Origin: Paramecium pentaurelia | Taxonomy: Eukaryota > Ciliophora > Oligohymenophorea > Peniculida > Parameciidae | Length of the DNA: 64,000 nt | NCBI GenBank assembly: GCA_905183005.1 | Contig: CAJJDO010000050.1 | Span: 17,851 to 81,850, forward strand | Reading direction: 5' to 3' | In this document: in pieces, positions 38,029-51,106 of the stretch | Layout: each line of letters begins with the position of its first letter | Position numbering within the stretch: the first letter of the stretch is position 1 | Translations under genes and position numbers: made by a program | Notes under the pieces: generated by a model | Databases searched by the model: none | Told to the model about the DNA's origin: nothing | What the model saw: only the letters and a program-made list of their open reading frames with translations

Positions 38029-38479
38029 AGTTGAATTTACTCAAAATAATTATAAAATATATATATGATTTCCTAAAAGTTCAATAATTGCTACTTAATT
38101 AAAATTTTAATAAAATCTAAGTATTTACAAATTAATTATTTTATATGGCAATATATTATTGACTTAACATAGAAATTTTAAGTATATCATTTTATCATGT
38201 GTTTGATGCAGTGTAGACCAATCTATAAAAGTTATAAATTTATGAGTGCATATATAGTACCTTCATCGGTTGAACCATGTGTTATCTTTGCAATTTTGAT
38301 CTGGAATGTGAATAGAAATTGGAAGAATTAAGATGATATCAAAGAAATAGCATAATTAATTGCTTGAGTAATATAGTATTTTACATTACTAATTATAATT
38401 CCTAATTCAATCATTTTCAAGAATAGAATTTTCAACAATAAAAGTAAGTAAAAGAAAGTGCTTTTTTTATTATTTGTAA
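38029..38479. other. Spacer with no clear gene
   Basis: AT-rich. It may include eroded upstream parts of the P-type ATPase relic (scattered hydrophobic blocks such as EPCVIFAILIW), but nothing can be aligned by eye. Confidence 0.35.
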
Positions 38480-39115
38480 TTCGTAGATCAATTAAATTAG
38501 TTACTCAAGGAACTGATCCATCAGAATTAATTAAATATTGAAATAGCAAAAGAAACATCAGATATGATTTTGGCAGATTATAACTTTTCAACTAATGGAA
38601 GAGCGGTTGAAGAAAGAAAAACAATTTTATTAAAATAAGAAAAGGATTTATTAGATATATGATGATATCATTAAATATTGGAAAAATTATCTACATTTTT
38701 ATATCTTTAGCCTAAGGTATTCATGATGGAATTAATACAATCTAATTATTATGAATCAATTTAGTCACTGATGATATCCCTGTTACATTATTATCATTTA
38801 ATTCATCCAATGTCATATAAAAACCACATATCCATAGTAAATCTCAATTAAATTCTTTTAGTTGGGATCATGATTAATAATTGAATTATTTTTAAATCCT
38901 TATTGAAATTTAGCTAAATATGGATAAACGAATCTATATTGTAAGATATCTTATGTACCATTTTTTGAAAACATCTTTAACACATCCATTTAAGATTGAT
39001 AATTTATTTAATTCATTTTTAAGATTTTAATCATTGAAGTTTCTTTATCTATATCATTAGTTTATATAGTTATTAAAATCTTCTGCAAAATAAGAAATGC
39101 TAAATTGATAGGGAA
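38480..39115 (+). pseudogene. Decayed P-type (Ca2+-type) ATPase fragment
   Basis: Blocks of the C-terminal half of a type II P-type ATPase appear in order but in different frames: IAKETSDMILADYNFSTNGRAVEE (normally AKExSDMILxDDNFxTI..AVEEGR), FIRYMMISLNIGK, and QLL-stop-INLVTDDIPVTLLSFN (normally QLLWxNLVTDxxPAxALxF). The Trp codon is replaced by TGA at about 38752-38754, there is a frame change after AVEER, and the phosphorylation and nucleotide-binding domains are missing. No intron repairs it. It is best read as a duplicate-gene relic next to the sorting nexin. Confidence 0.65.
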
Positions 39116-39174
39116 GTGAATGAAACTCAAATGAGAAATTATATAAAAAAATAAAAATAATTTAACATTAAATA

Positions 39175-40513
39175 ATGTCTTTGGAATAAAAACAAAATTT
39201 ACTTGTGAAAGAAATCATTGATAAAGGATTTAATATAGACAACTTCTAAAAATTCATAGACTAGCGACATGATTTGGAAGAATGGGATTATGATGAATTA
39301 GTAGATGTGATTAAAAAATTCTAAGATCAATAGAACGATTACTTTTAAGTACTTAAATGTAATAGGACAATTCCAAATGCAATATCTAATTTAGAAAATT
39401 TGGCAGCTACAGTAGTTGGTTATGAGAAAGTATAAAAAGGTATTTTCATGAGTACATATGTCTATTTCAAAATTGAAACAAAACCTATAAATTGGGTTGT
39501 AAAGAGGACATATGAGGAATTTATAGCACTTAAGAATATGCTTAATAAACATTATAATGTGCCAAATATACCTAATTAAAGAAAATCACCTGTTGAGTTT
39601 ACTTATATAAAGTAATTAAGACATTTGCAAATGTTCTTGAATTTTATTTTATTAGATTAAGAAATAAGAAGCCTTCCTGTTATTCAAGACTTTTTATCTC
39701 TTGATTAATTTCAACCAAATTAAGTAATTCCTTATACAACTTTAAGTGGAGATTTTGGTATCAGAATTAATAAGTAAATTTCTTGTTTTATAAAATAATC
39801 TGATTATTTCTTAAATAATGTTACACCTTTGTAAAAAAAAGCATATAAATTAGTAAAATAGTTGATGAAACATATGTAATAGTAAAATCAAACCTTGTTC
39901 TAATTATCAGATGTATATAAAGAATTATTTAAAGAGTCAAAAGCCTAAAATGCAAGGTTAAAAGATTGCTATATTATAGCAAGCCATCTATTTGAATAAT
40001 TGTCTAAAATACAAACAGATAATATTAAAATATTGAATGAAACAATATATGCATAGTAAAGATTTCAATTTCATTAAATAATACCTTTGAAGGATATTTT
40101 GAATTAAAGGGAAAAACATTATAATTAAGTATTTGACTTTTCAAATAAATTAAAATCAAAAAAAGAAAAATTATATTAATAAGGAGAAGTTGTTAAATGG
40201 GATTTAGATGAGAGTTATCTTGATAGTTTTAAATTAGAATAAATTAAATCAACTCCATAAATTGCATTTTAATGCATGTGTAAAACTGTAAAAAATACAA
40301 AAAATATAATAGGATAATTCTCATTTATAAGTTCTTAAAAATTAATTTGGTTAGATTAATTTGAGGGCATATGAAACAATAGACTATGTAATTAAATATG
40401 CCTCTACTCAATTTAAAGATCATCTTGAAAAATTTGCCTAATTGATGACGACATCTATTAATTAATATCAAAAACTATGGACTGACACATTAGAAAATTT
40501 AGCTGTATCATGA
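39175..40513 (+). CDS. PX-domain sorting nexin
   Basis: The product is 437 residues with one 25-nt intron at 40288-40312 (TAG). A PX domain covers about residues 75-185: YVYFKIETK, VKRTYEEFIALKNML (the basic RxYxxF phosphoinositide motif), and a Pro-containing PNIPNQRK loop. The C-terminal ~220 residues are helical and could form a BAR-like dimer (KKAYKLVKQLMKHM, KYASTQFKDHLEKFAQL). The N-terminal ~70 residues are helical with no known domain. Known family members bind PI3P on endosomes and shape or sort endosomal tubules. Confidence 0.8.
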
Positions 40514-40766
40514 ACTTTTTTGTTTTATTGTATTTAAATATAGAAAATAATAATTTCGTTAATATGATAATATAAATATATGAGTATAATCTTCAGGAAT
40601 ATATCTATATTTTTTGAAAAAATTAAAATTAAAATTCTTTAGACATATGTTTATTATAATCAAAGGATAACACATTAATTAAAGAATCATATAATATTTA
40701 AAAAACGATTCTTATTAATTAAACATATATTCTCTATTTGATAATTTTAATTAACAAGAATTATAA

Positions 40767-42131
40767 ATGCTAATACTATTCTATTTTCTTGTATTAACTA
40801 AACAATAAAGAGATGTAGATTTTGATGATAATTATTATTGGACATCAATTGATGAATTGTCAGATAATAATATTTATAAGATCAAAAATTTAAACCAACC
40901 TTATTATTATGTCTAAGTTACTTTATTTTAAGAGGATTTATCTTTTATTCTTATTTATGATCTTAATCAAATTCCAAAAGTAAATACATCAAGGGGTGAC
41001 TATATAAGGTATTAAATTAGATTAATTAATAAGTTATTATGAAAAGAGAAAAACAAGATTTCTGAAAATTGAACCTAATGGCAAAGTAATTTATATCACT
41101 ACACATTCTAAAAATAATAAAGGAAAATATAATATAACTATATGGGGAAGTAAAATCGATTATTGTGATAATAGTTGCTCAAATAATGGAGAATGCTATG
41201 TAAATATCAGTTCTATAAAAGGATGATGGATGTGAATGTTACTCTGGTTATATAGGATCAGATTGCCATTAAACGGCCTTGGAAATTTAGGAGGAACATA
41301 ATGAGATTTACTTTTATGGAGATGAGACTTAATTCTTTTATCTTAATATAAATAATTGGGATGAAATGGACATCCAATTAAAGTTAAGTGTAAATTATAA
41401 ACTCAAAATTAGACTAATAGCTATTAAGGAATTGAAATCACACTGTAATTAACAGATGCAATAATCATTCCAAGTCAAATTAAATTGAATAATGAAGATA
41501 GCTATATAAAATAATACAAAGTTTATGATACTTAGCCATAAGAATTAATCTTTTATAGTATGGGTCCTTCTAAAGATGATTTTAATATTGTATTTGCTGC
41601 AAGACCTATAAATGGTCATTTAAACACAATTGTTAGTACTCTATCAATAGAACTTACTTAATATGGTGAATAAGAAAATACATTTTCTATTATTGTAATA
41701 ATTATAATTGTAGTTGCTATTTCAGCAGCTGTGATTATAATTATAATATTGTTTTTTGTATGTAAAAATATTAGAAAGAGAAAAATGTTAAGATTATAAG
41801 TAAGATTAAGAATGGCTAGATTAGAAGGTTAACAACCTGTTTAGAACACTTAATAATAAGATTAAGAGAATCTTTTCGATCTTCTAACTCCAATTTCAAT
41901 ATAAGAATGTAATAATTAAGATAATTGTGCCATTTGTTTAGAGAATTTAAATAATAATTAAGAAGTCAGATAAACACATTGTCAGTATTAATATATAATC
42001 ATTAATTTAGTCATAATTTTCATTCTATATGTATAAAAGAGTGGATTTAGAAAAATAAAAAAGAATGTCCTGTTTGCAGATCTAATCTAGCTATTAAAGA
42101 TGTTGATACTCATCCAAAACCTAGTAATTGA
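40767..42131 (+). CDS. Type I membrane RING-H2 ubiquitin ligase with EGF-like module
   Basis: The product is 422 residues with introns 41009-41033 (AAG), 41200-41221 (AAG), 41390-41412 (TAG) and 41985-42010 (TAG); the length is divisible by three. It has a signal peptide at residues 1-14 (MLILFYFLVL). An EGF-like module near 125-150 (CSNNGECYDDGCECYSGY) only forms if the AAG intron at 41200 is removed. A lumenal region precedes a TM helix near 283-308 (IIVIIIIVVAISAAVIIIIILFF), a basic stop-transfer (KNIRKRK) and a C-terminal RING-H2 from about 363 (CAICLE...THCHHNFHSICIKEWI...CPVCR). Membrane RING-H2 ligases of the Goliath/RNF13 type ubiquitinate endosomal cargo; the EGF module is unusual there. 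Confidence 0.85.
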
Positions 42132-42323
42132 ATAACATCTCTTAATTTAAATATAATCATTTTTTTTCTACATTAAAAATATATTAATTAAAAAAACAAT
42201 ATATCTATTTTAGATCATGATATAAAAATTAATATAAGTTTTCAGATTTTTAAGTTATAATACTAATATAATAATACTGAATTAATCTAATTAATAATAT
42301 CAAGATGAATGTATAAATGTAAA

Positions 42324-45300
42324 TCAAAAACATTTTAACTCTTTTTCTTGTAAATCTTGGAGCAAATTAAGTGATTCATTTCTTTCTTTGAGTTCTTCAA
42401 TAACTTTTGCATACATACACTAATTTAATTATTATTCAATACTATTGAATATGGATTTCTTTTTAAACTCTTATACATTTATTTCACATTTGGATTCAAT
42501 TTTTTTTATAAATCCATAGACATCAATTCTAAAATATAATTATATTTTAAATTAACTGTTCCTTCAAAATCTATTTATTATATTTATAAATTTACTTTCT
42601 TAATCATTGCTTTCACAATATATTTATGCTAATCCCTTCTCTGTTTGATTTTTTAAATATTCTACTAAGAACCATGACTTATTTGGATCTTGATTAAGTA
42701 CATAAGCTATCCAACAAATTTATGGTGATTATAATTAAATTATATCTTATAATTCAACAAGTCTTTAAAAGTATAAAAATTTTTTAGTTAAATAATGAAT
42801 GTAAGTGATAAAAAAAATGATTTAATCTTAATCTAATTTTAAAGCTACTTTACAAATTTCTTCTTTTTCTTAAGAAAATCTTAGAAGATTTAACAAAATT
42901 AATGAAACTTCATTTTTATACTTAATCAAAATCTTTCTCCTTTAATATTAATCAGTAAAATGAACAATTTTTAATTACTTTGATTCTTACATCAAATTAC
43001 ATAAATTTTCATTAATGGCATTTTATTAGAGAAACAAGAAAAAAATTAATAATATAGATCTTTTAGACAATGAAAATGGCTAAAGTTCCTTTTTATATTA
43101 GAAAAGATAATCAATATTTTACCACTTATTCCTTGATTGTCTATATAGATTTCTTAATTTTAAAACTAAAGTACTATCACTAATATTTGTGTCTTCTCCA
43201 TAAGCCTTTAGTGCCTCCTAATAATGAATAAAATAAATAAATTACTTTTATTATATTTACAGATTTTTCATAAGAACTTAAATGAATAAATTCAAAATAT
43301 AGTATCATTAATTTTTATTTCTTAGATTTAGCATATAACTTAATTTAAGAAATGAGTTGAACTTAATACTATTATTTTTTGAGTGATTCAATTTCATGAT
43401 AAAGAATCCAAAGAACTAAATTATTTTATTAATCTTTTAAAATATTTTTTATCTATTTTAAACCTGATTTTAATTCTTATTATAATACTTAATTAGGTGC
43501 AATTAAATCATTATTTAAATATAAAATACCATAAAGCATAAATAAATAAACCAATAAAAACTAATTATTAATCTACTAATAAACTTTTTCTAATAATCGT
43601 TTTACATATACAAATTAAGATAAATTATTTTACAATTTGCATTAAAAAATGCTTTGATATTTTATGAAAAATTCATTCTAAAGATAATCAAAACTAATTT
43701 TATTATAACACATATCAGCACTATGAAATTAATTTATTTATGGTAAAATATATGAATCTATTGGTGGATATCCAATTTATTATAATAAAATACTTACAAT
43801 ATTAAGTTTAGATTCTTAATCATTAAAAATGTAAAGATAGGGTTCAATATCTTCATATATAACAACTGCATCAACATTTTATTTAATCCATTCTATATCA
43901 AATCTTTAATTTGCTGGTCTCCATCTTTTCAATTATTAAAATGAAAGGAATTATTAGATTTAATCTTCTTGCTCTTATATTTATAGACTCGAATCAAAAT
44001 ATCCAATAAAATCTTCTTTTAATTCAGGTGTGTCTCTCCAACCATATTCATTTTATTCTCCTGTTCTTACATTCAAATCCCAATAATTTCTAAACTCTTT
44101 TACTTTTTCTTCTAAATCATATGTCCTTTATAAATGTTTAGGAGCAAATAAATTCATTTCACAAAGTGCTTAAAGAATCCCTACAGATCTTTCTTTAAAA
44201 CCCATTTCACTTTCATAAAATGATATTTATTATATTAATTCAATATAAATTCTTTTGAATAGTTAAACAAGTTATGCCCTTGTTGTTTCATTAATTAATT
44301 TTTATAAATTAGCTATATGTTTACTAGCTTCAACTCTAAGCATAGTAGCACTAAATATTTCTGTTTTAAGTTTATGATCAAGAAAAAGAATCCATATTGG
44401 TTGTATATGTACATATTTTGAAAATAACTCAGACCAAGAATTATCTATTTCTTTATGTAATTCATCATTTCTTAATTCTAAATTTTGCATTAGAGAAATC
44501 TTATAAGCTAATACCCATGGATGATCAGAAAGTACTTCTGATACTTGTTCTAATTTTTGTAAAATGGATAATCTTCTATTAGCCAATAATAAAGGTTCAT
44601 TATAGCCTTATAATTCTGCAATTTTTTCTTAAATTAACAAAAATTCTTTCCAAATATCTAAATCATTCACATTTGTTTGAAGTTAGTTTTATAATTCTAA
44701 ATTTCTTTCCTAAAGTTTCTAATCTTTAGAAATAGGATCAACTTCAACCAATTAATTGTTAAAAGGTACAAAATCCTCATTACAAAGTTTAGATTGATGT
44801 TATATCATGTATGATTTCTCTGGTTAAATCTATGCTGCTTCAATATATCTAGTATATTCAAATGTTGATTTATCTCTTAATCTTATCACACTATCAAATA
44901 TTTAATTTACTTTTTTTTGATTTTTCATTCCTAAAATTCTTAATCTAAAAATATTAAAAAGGAGTACTAATTTGTTCTGACATAATGAGGAATATCCTAC
45001 TCAAGAAAACCATATGCTAAAATTTAATTATCGCCTATTGGAAGTACTTAGACTGATAATAAACCTACTCCCATTTCATGCTTATAAATAAATGATTTTG
45101 AAGTGTCTATTTTATATTCTATAGAAAAAATCAATATGAAAATACATTATTACAATTTTCCAATTTTTAATCATAATATGCTTCAATTTCTTCTTCTGTA
45201 AACTTTATTGCAATTTGTTATTATGCTTAAGATAATTTATCTTTTTTTTTATCCTTTTTCTTTTTCTTTTTCTCTTTTAAATTTTCATTTATTTTATTTT

Positions 45301-45379
45301 CAATAATGTTATTTTATTATTCTGATTAATTTTTGACAAATGACTTGCCTACATTCAACCATTCCTCATCTTCACTCAT
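42324..45379 (-). CDS. NRDE2-like protein (nuclear RNA silencing/splicing factor family)
   Basis: A large multi-exon gene; ends are anchored by MSEDEEWLN at 45379 and EKELKCF-stop at 42324, but only some introns were traced. The N terminus has a Lys-rich stretch (KEKKKKKKDKKKDK). FIYKHEMGVGLL and YGFLEQDIPHYVR match the NRDE2 YGxxYxxDIPxY region. HAT/TPR-like helices follow (VDPISKDQKLQERN, DLDIWKEFL, NRRLSILQKLEQ, HPWVLAYKISLMQ). Known NRDE-2 links nuclear small RNAs to transcription and heterochromatin in nematodes, and to exosome and splicing factors elsewhere. In a ciliate this could bear on scnRNA-guided or heterochromatin pathways (inference). Unresolved introns make the middle and C-terminal frames uncertain. 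Confidence 0.6.
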
Positions 45380-45524
45380 AATTATAATTAATTTTATTTT
45401 AATAAGTTTAAAAAATAATACTCATATTATTTATTGAAAATATAATGGTTTATTTTAGAATAAATATAATATTTCTTATCAAATACATAGAATTATTTAT
45501 AAAAATATATCTAATATACTATAA

Positions 45525-47930
45525 TCAAATAGACTATTTATCATCAAATTAGGTGTATATATTTGTGCTACTTTCTCTACAATCGTATTATATGAATTTT
45601 TAATTAGATTTGTTTTATGATACTGGACTAGCATAATTAAAAATGTTCACACTAGAATGGAAATTAATTCTATTTTTATTTGATTTATAATTTCTAAAGA
45701 CATCACGCTTTATTGACATAGGAAGTACTCTAGAACTAGGTTTTAAAAAGTTTTATAAAGGGAGTTTTTAATTCAATTTAGATTAAAATAAAATTTTTCT
45801 TCTTTTAAGATAATCTTTAGATAGATTACCTAAATTAAATTCACTAGGTTCATTTTAATTATTATTAATTGGATTCAAATTTAATTGTACTGAAGAAAAA
45901 ACTTTTTCTTTTTCTACAATAGATTGAATACAATAATTTTAAACACTTGGATTAGAATAAACCATTAAAAAATTTGAATTTAATTTTAAATCTGATTTTT
46001 TGGCACTATTGAAACTTGTTCTATTGCTTACATAATAATTATCTATTTCAGCTAATTTTAAAATCTAATCTTTTTAAACTCCATTTGTTATTGTATCAAT
46101 TTTTTTTTTTTAACAAAGTAGTTTAACTAAATTTTATCGATTACGACTTTTTTATTTATAATCATGTTCTATCTAAATTCTACACTCTTCTGGAAATTTA
46201 TGAATAAACTCTTAAGAATCTATGACAATAACTAAAGCTTATAAAGATGTGACTTATGATGTAAATTCATAATTAGCACTTTTATTAATTACTATTTCTT
46301 CTCCTAATAAATGTCCTTATGAAACAATGCATAATGGAATATTTTTATTATCAACTCTTTTATATACAGTTACGTCACCTGATATTATTATATAAAATGA
46401 ATCGCCACTTTCGTCTTCTGATGTTAGTTATGTTGCTCTATCATATTAAATTGTTTAACAACTGTAAATCATACTTTCCAATCTCTAAGATGAATATTCA
46501 TTATTGACATCTAAATTATTCCAAGAGATAATTACTCTTAAATATATTAAACATCAATTATTGCTTTTCTTTTTTGGTTTTTTCAAATGTCATTTGATAT
46601 GTCAAAAAGTCATCTTTTTTCAACACTACTATAAATGATTCTAAGCTATAGCATGCAACAGTAAGAGTTCTTGGGATATTTTCTGCCAAAGCTTTTTCAC
46701 CGAAACCGTTTCCTTCTCCTAATATGCGCATACATTCGCCATATGATTATTCTAATCTTTTTTTTTCCTCTTAATTTATGCATGATTCTTTATGATGATT
46801 ATGATGTTTGACTATTTTATGAGTTAGTCTTTTTGCATGTAAAATTGTAGAAATTTTAAATTGCTGTTATTAATTCTGAATCTAAGGAGCCGCTTCTGAA
46901 TTCTATCTTTACAATGTCATTAGCTAATCCATTTTTTTCATTCTCATAAGCATAACATCACCATAAAAAATAATGTAAAGCTTATCATTTGAAGGATCAT
47001 TTTCTTCAAATAACACTTCTCCTCCTTTAAAATATTCCATTCTCAATCTAGAACACAACTAAATGGAAAAACCTAATAAATACCTCAAGTATATCATTTC
47101 TTTGAGTTCCTTTTTATAATTTTTCAGCCACAAATTGTTTAAAGTATGGGAGTTCCTCCATTCTTTATAATATAAAATATAGTTCTTCCCTTGTATGATT
47201 GTCTTTATTCATTGTTAAAAACAATTTTATCGCTTCATGAAGATGAGGATCCTCACAAGCATCATCAAGCGATTTTAGATGAACTTTTTACTGCATTAAT
47301 TTTTTTATAGCAATATTCAATAATATTATGATAAATCATTTCTTTCCTTATCTCTCAAAAACAAATTTATTTTCTTCAACAATTTTTCTTTATCTTTGAG
47401 GAGGTAATGGATACTGAATTCCCCATTTTAAAGCAAATTGTTAAAATTCTTTTTCAGTTAATCCTTCAATATAGAAAAATATTGCAACACTTATTTTTAA
47501 AATTTCAATAATTTCAATGCAATTTAACCTATAACATTCACTTAATAAAGGAGATATTTTTGTTAACCATTCTTAAACTCTTTCTTTTGATAATTCATCA
47601 TTTTGGAATCCTAATTATTTTAGATATTCAATTGATTTTTAGTCCATCAAATGTTCAATATTAGAATCTTCGATTTTTTCAACAAAACTTATTTAAGTCT
47701 ACTTTTTATATTTATTTACTTAATCATACTCATGCAATTAATAGTAATGATTTATTTATTTTACTAAATTAGGATCAGCCTCAAAATCGATTATCTCCTC
47801 ATCTTCATCAAAAATCTAATGTTCAAAATCAATTTACTTGATTCCAAACCTAAACAAATCCTCTAAGTCTTTTATCTACTACACTTTTAGCATTATTTCT
47901 ACAAATAATTATTTGAGTTTCAAAATCCAT
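45525..47930 (-). CDS. Cyclic-nucleotide-binding domain protein (at least two cNBDs)
   Basis: Start MDFETQIIICRN at 47930, stop TGA at 45525. A 22-nt TAG intron at 47816-47837 follows the first ~30 codons; other introns are present but not all resolved. Two cNBD cores are visible: GFGEKALAENIPRTLT (phosphate-binding cassette FGE.AL....R.) near plus 46680-46730, and FYIIISGDVTVYK with HLLGEEIVINKSANYEF near plus 46270-46400. The second cassette lacks the usual Arg (NKSANYEF), so cNMP binding there may be lost. The ~200-residue N-terminal region is helical and the C-terminal tail basic. No kinase domain follows, so it is not a PKG. It lies 36 nt downstream of the channel gene in the same orientation. 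Confidence 0.75.
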
Positions 47931-47966
47931 ATTATTTTAATTTAATATAAATATAAATAAAATATA

Positions 47967-50662
47967 TCAATGCATTTGAAGATATTTAGAGCTTCTATCT
48001 TTTCTTACTGATGTTCTTTTTTTAATTTAATGGTTAAAGAGTTAATAAATACTTTTTGATGTTTTATTTAAGATTTTTACTTTTTTATTATAATCCAAAA
48101 TTAATACATGAAGATTAAATTGTGGGAAAAAGCTTTTGAATTCCATAGCTTTTTCAAATCCTGCAATTTAGTAATTACAAGAAACTGTAATTTAACCTAA
48201 TTATGTTCTTTAATCAGTAGGACCATAATTTTATTTTATTTCAGTCTCACTTGTTTAAATTAATTATTAAGGTGCTTAAAATTATTTACTCTTTGTTAAT
48301 CCATCATATTTTTAAAATTAAATTCTTTTGTTAGAATCATGAGAAATTAATTTATCTCCTTTTGATGAAGAATCATGAGAAATTATTTTATCTCTTGGAG
48401 AAGAATCACTTTATTTAGGATAACTCTCTTTTCTTTTAGAAACAGGAGATTCTTAATTTATCAACTCTACATCTTCTGTTTTTAAGTGTAAATTTTCCTC
48501 TTCATCATATAAAATATCTTCCCATCCATAACTCTATTCTAAGGATTTTTGAACTAATTTTAAGTTCTTATTAAATATGAATAAGATACATGTTGTATTT
48601 TCAGGGCTTTGTAAGACCTTTTATTACTTCTTATTATTCTTGACCTATTTTAAATTTTTTAATTATCCTTTAAAATCAATTTTTCAATATCTGGTTTATA
48701 ATTCAACAATTTACAATCCTCTATTTAATGATCAGTTTGATGACATATTTGGCATTTTTGACCATGAAAATAAGCCTTAAATAAGAATAAATGCTTGATT
48801 TAATGATAAACTTCATGTTCCTCCTAATTAAGTAAGCTCATAAATGAAGTTTAAGAAATCCTAAATACTTTTGTAAAGCTACGACTTATAGCTGAAAATT
48901 TCCGAGGTTGTTAAGTAAAAAACGATTCTTCTCCAAAATATTTCCCTTTTTAAAGCTCTGCTACTTTTTATTAAGATTTCTCTTCATAAATTTCAACCTT
49001 TCCATAATCTAAAAAATATAAATAATTATCTTCAATAGAATTTTAAAGATATATGTATTCATCGGGACAGTAGTAAGCAGTTTAAAGGGAGCTTGACATT
49101 TTCTTTATTGTATCTTCACTAAAATTATGAGATATGATTTTGCAATCCTAAAGTAAATTTTTAAAAACATTAAGCATTAATTCTTGCTATAAAAATGAAG
49201 ATAATTATTCAAGAATGCTTTATAACTTAAATTAAAAATAAGTTGATTACATGATATTTTGATTACTAATTTCTTTTGATACATCTATATTCTAAATAAC
49301 TTCTTGCTCTACTTTATAATTGATCTGGAATTGAGTGTTATTTCATATAAGAAGTCAAAATTCTCAGCATCTCTCTAAAAAAAATTTAAATCTTAATTAC
49401 TAAAATTGTCTTTTTTGTTTGTTAATATTCTACACTATAGTTCCAACTTAATTAAGAGAAAATGTAAAAACAGCACATGATAAAAGCATTAGAAATATAC
49501 AACTAAAAGCCTCTACATGATTCTATGGTATAATATCTCCATATCCAACAGTAATCATTGTTACAATAGCCCAATAGTAGGAAAAAATATATCTAACTTG
49601 TTTTGTATCATTTTGAAGATTTTTCTCTAGAATCCAGCTATTTTTCTCATTTTCCATAGTTGTCATACCTATATAATGCCAAATACATGCCATAAAATGG
49701 GCAATAAGATTAATAGTTATAACAAGGTTGATGAGACTTATGATTTCTCTTTGAATGACTGAAAGATTTAATAATTTAACTATTTTACTAATTACTTTTT
49801 AAAGTTTGATTAAGCTAATAGCACAATATGAAATAAATATTAATATGCTTTCTAAGTTTACTGTATAATAAACTAAAAAAAGAAAGGATAAATCCAAAAT
49901 AAAGGATGTCTGTAAATATTTTTTCATTATACTTTTTCTTGCTTTGATAATCTTTATATTAAAGTATATATATTACATTCCCTTTTTTTATAATGGCTAT
50001 GTTTAACTTCAGAATGATATCAAGTAAAAAAAATATCAAAAATGACCACATTTCTTAGATTTTTAGAATTGGGTATTATTAATCAAAGCTCCAAAAAAAA
50101 GGTATCACTATAATTAAGCTTAAGGTCATAAAAAACATGATTATATCCCATAAAATTATAAATTTATTTGTCGGATCAATAACGAATGAAAGTATATTGT
50201 TTGAATTATCTTTTTTGTCTTAAATATATTTTTCTTGATAGAAGAGATTATTCTTTAATTTTTCCTTCTAACTTTAGGAAAGAATATAGCTTCTAGAAAG
50301 CAAAATGGTTTTAAACCTTTTTACCAGATTATTTATTTTTATAATTTGGAAAATACTTTTTCCTCCTTTTTCTGTCATTACAGAACATGCTTGTGATCTC
50401 GGAAGTTCATTTTGATCTTGATAACTTGCATTTTCAAAATTTATTTTTTCATTGCATTCAATTTTAATCTGTTCCTGTTTAAAAAGAACAGGCAGTTTCT
50501 TAAATGGTTTAAAATTATCTAAATATTGTTCTAAGTTTATTATCTAATAATACATTGGTCTATAGTTAAATTTTATAACGATGGATCATTAATGCGAGGA
50601 GTAATCTATGAAAAAAGGTTTTAATCAATTTAGCTTCTTGGACTTAAAGAATATACGCTCAT
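47967..50662 (-). CDS. Voltage/cyclic-nucleotide-type K+ channel with C-terminal zinc knuckle
   Basis: Start MSVYSLSPRSQ at 50662, first intron 50531-50553 (23 nt, TAG), stop at 47967; several internal introns were not resolved. The minus strand of 49532-49565 encodes the selectivity filter WAIVTMITVGYGDI, diagnostic of K+-selective pores, preceded by hydrophobic S1-S5-like segments (plus 49650-50200). The region downstream of the pore carries a cNBD-like domain. Further on, CQICHQTDHQIEDC (C-x2-C-x4-H-x4-C) is a zinc-knuckle pattern near plus 48730. The S/K-rich C-terminal tail ends near KYLQMH. EAG/HCN/CNG-like channels are strongly expanded in ciliates and set the membrane potential that controls ciliary beating. 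Confidence 0.8.
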
Positions 50663-51106
50663 TATTAAATTAAAAATCGATTACTATCCTTATAATTAAT
50701 AATTAATAAAAATGATATTATCTTTTATTATTTGAAAATAAATATTTGAGCAAAGGATAAAGCGAAATAAATTTTAGATGAAAAAATTCTTAGTGAAATC
50801 AAATATATACAATCTTATTTTAATTTTGTCTATTTTCTTTTTTAATTAGAGTAGAATAAGAACTAGAATATTTAAAAAGAGGTTGTGGCTTAAAATAAAT
50901 TAGGCCAAAATCGACACAATTAAACTATTTACATAAATAATTAATTTTAATCAAAAAAGACAAAAAAATTACACAAATTAATCTTAAATTTTATATGGAT
51001 TAGTTATTTACAAGCCTTAAAAAACAATATTTTAAAGAAATTACTTGTTTGAAAACTCTCAAAAGTGAGAAGTTAAATGCTAATTTATTATCATAATTAA
51101 TTTTTA
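50663..51106. other. AT-rich spacer between channel and mitochondrial carrier genes
   Basis: Lies upstream of the channel gene (-) and downstream of the carrier gene (-). No sustained TGA-free frame with coding composition. It contains the channel promoter. Confidence 0.5.

Noticed and set aside
38740..38760. TGA read as tryptophan (a different genetic code)
   Set aside because: All intact genes end at TGA, and other disablements surround this codon, so it marks a pseudogene.
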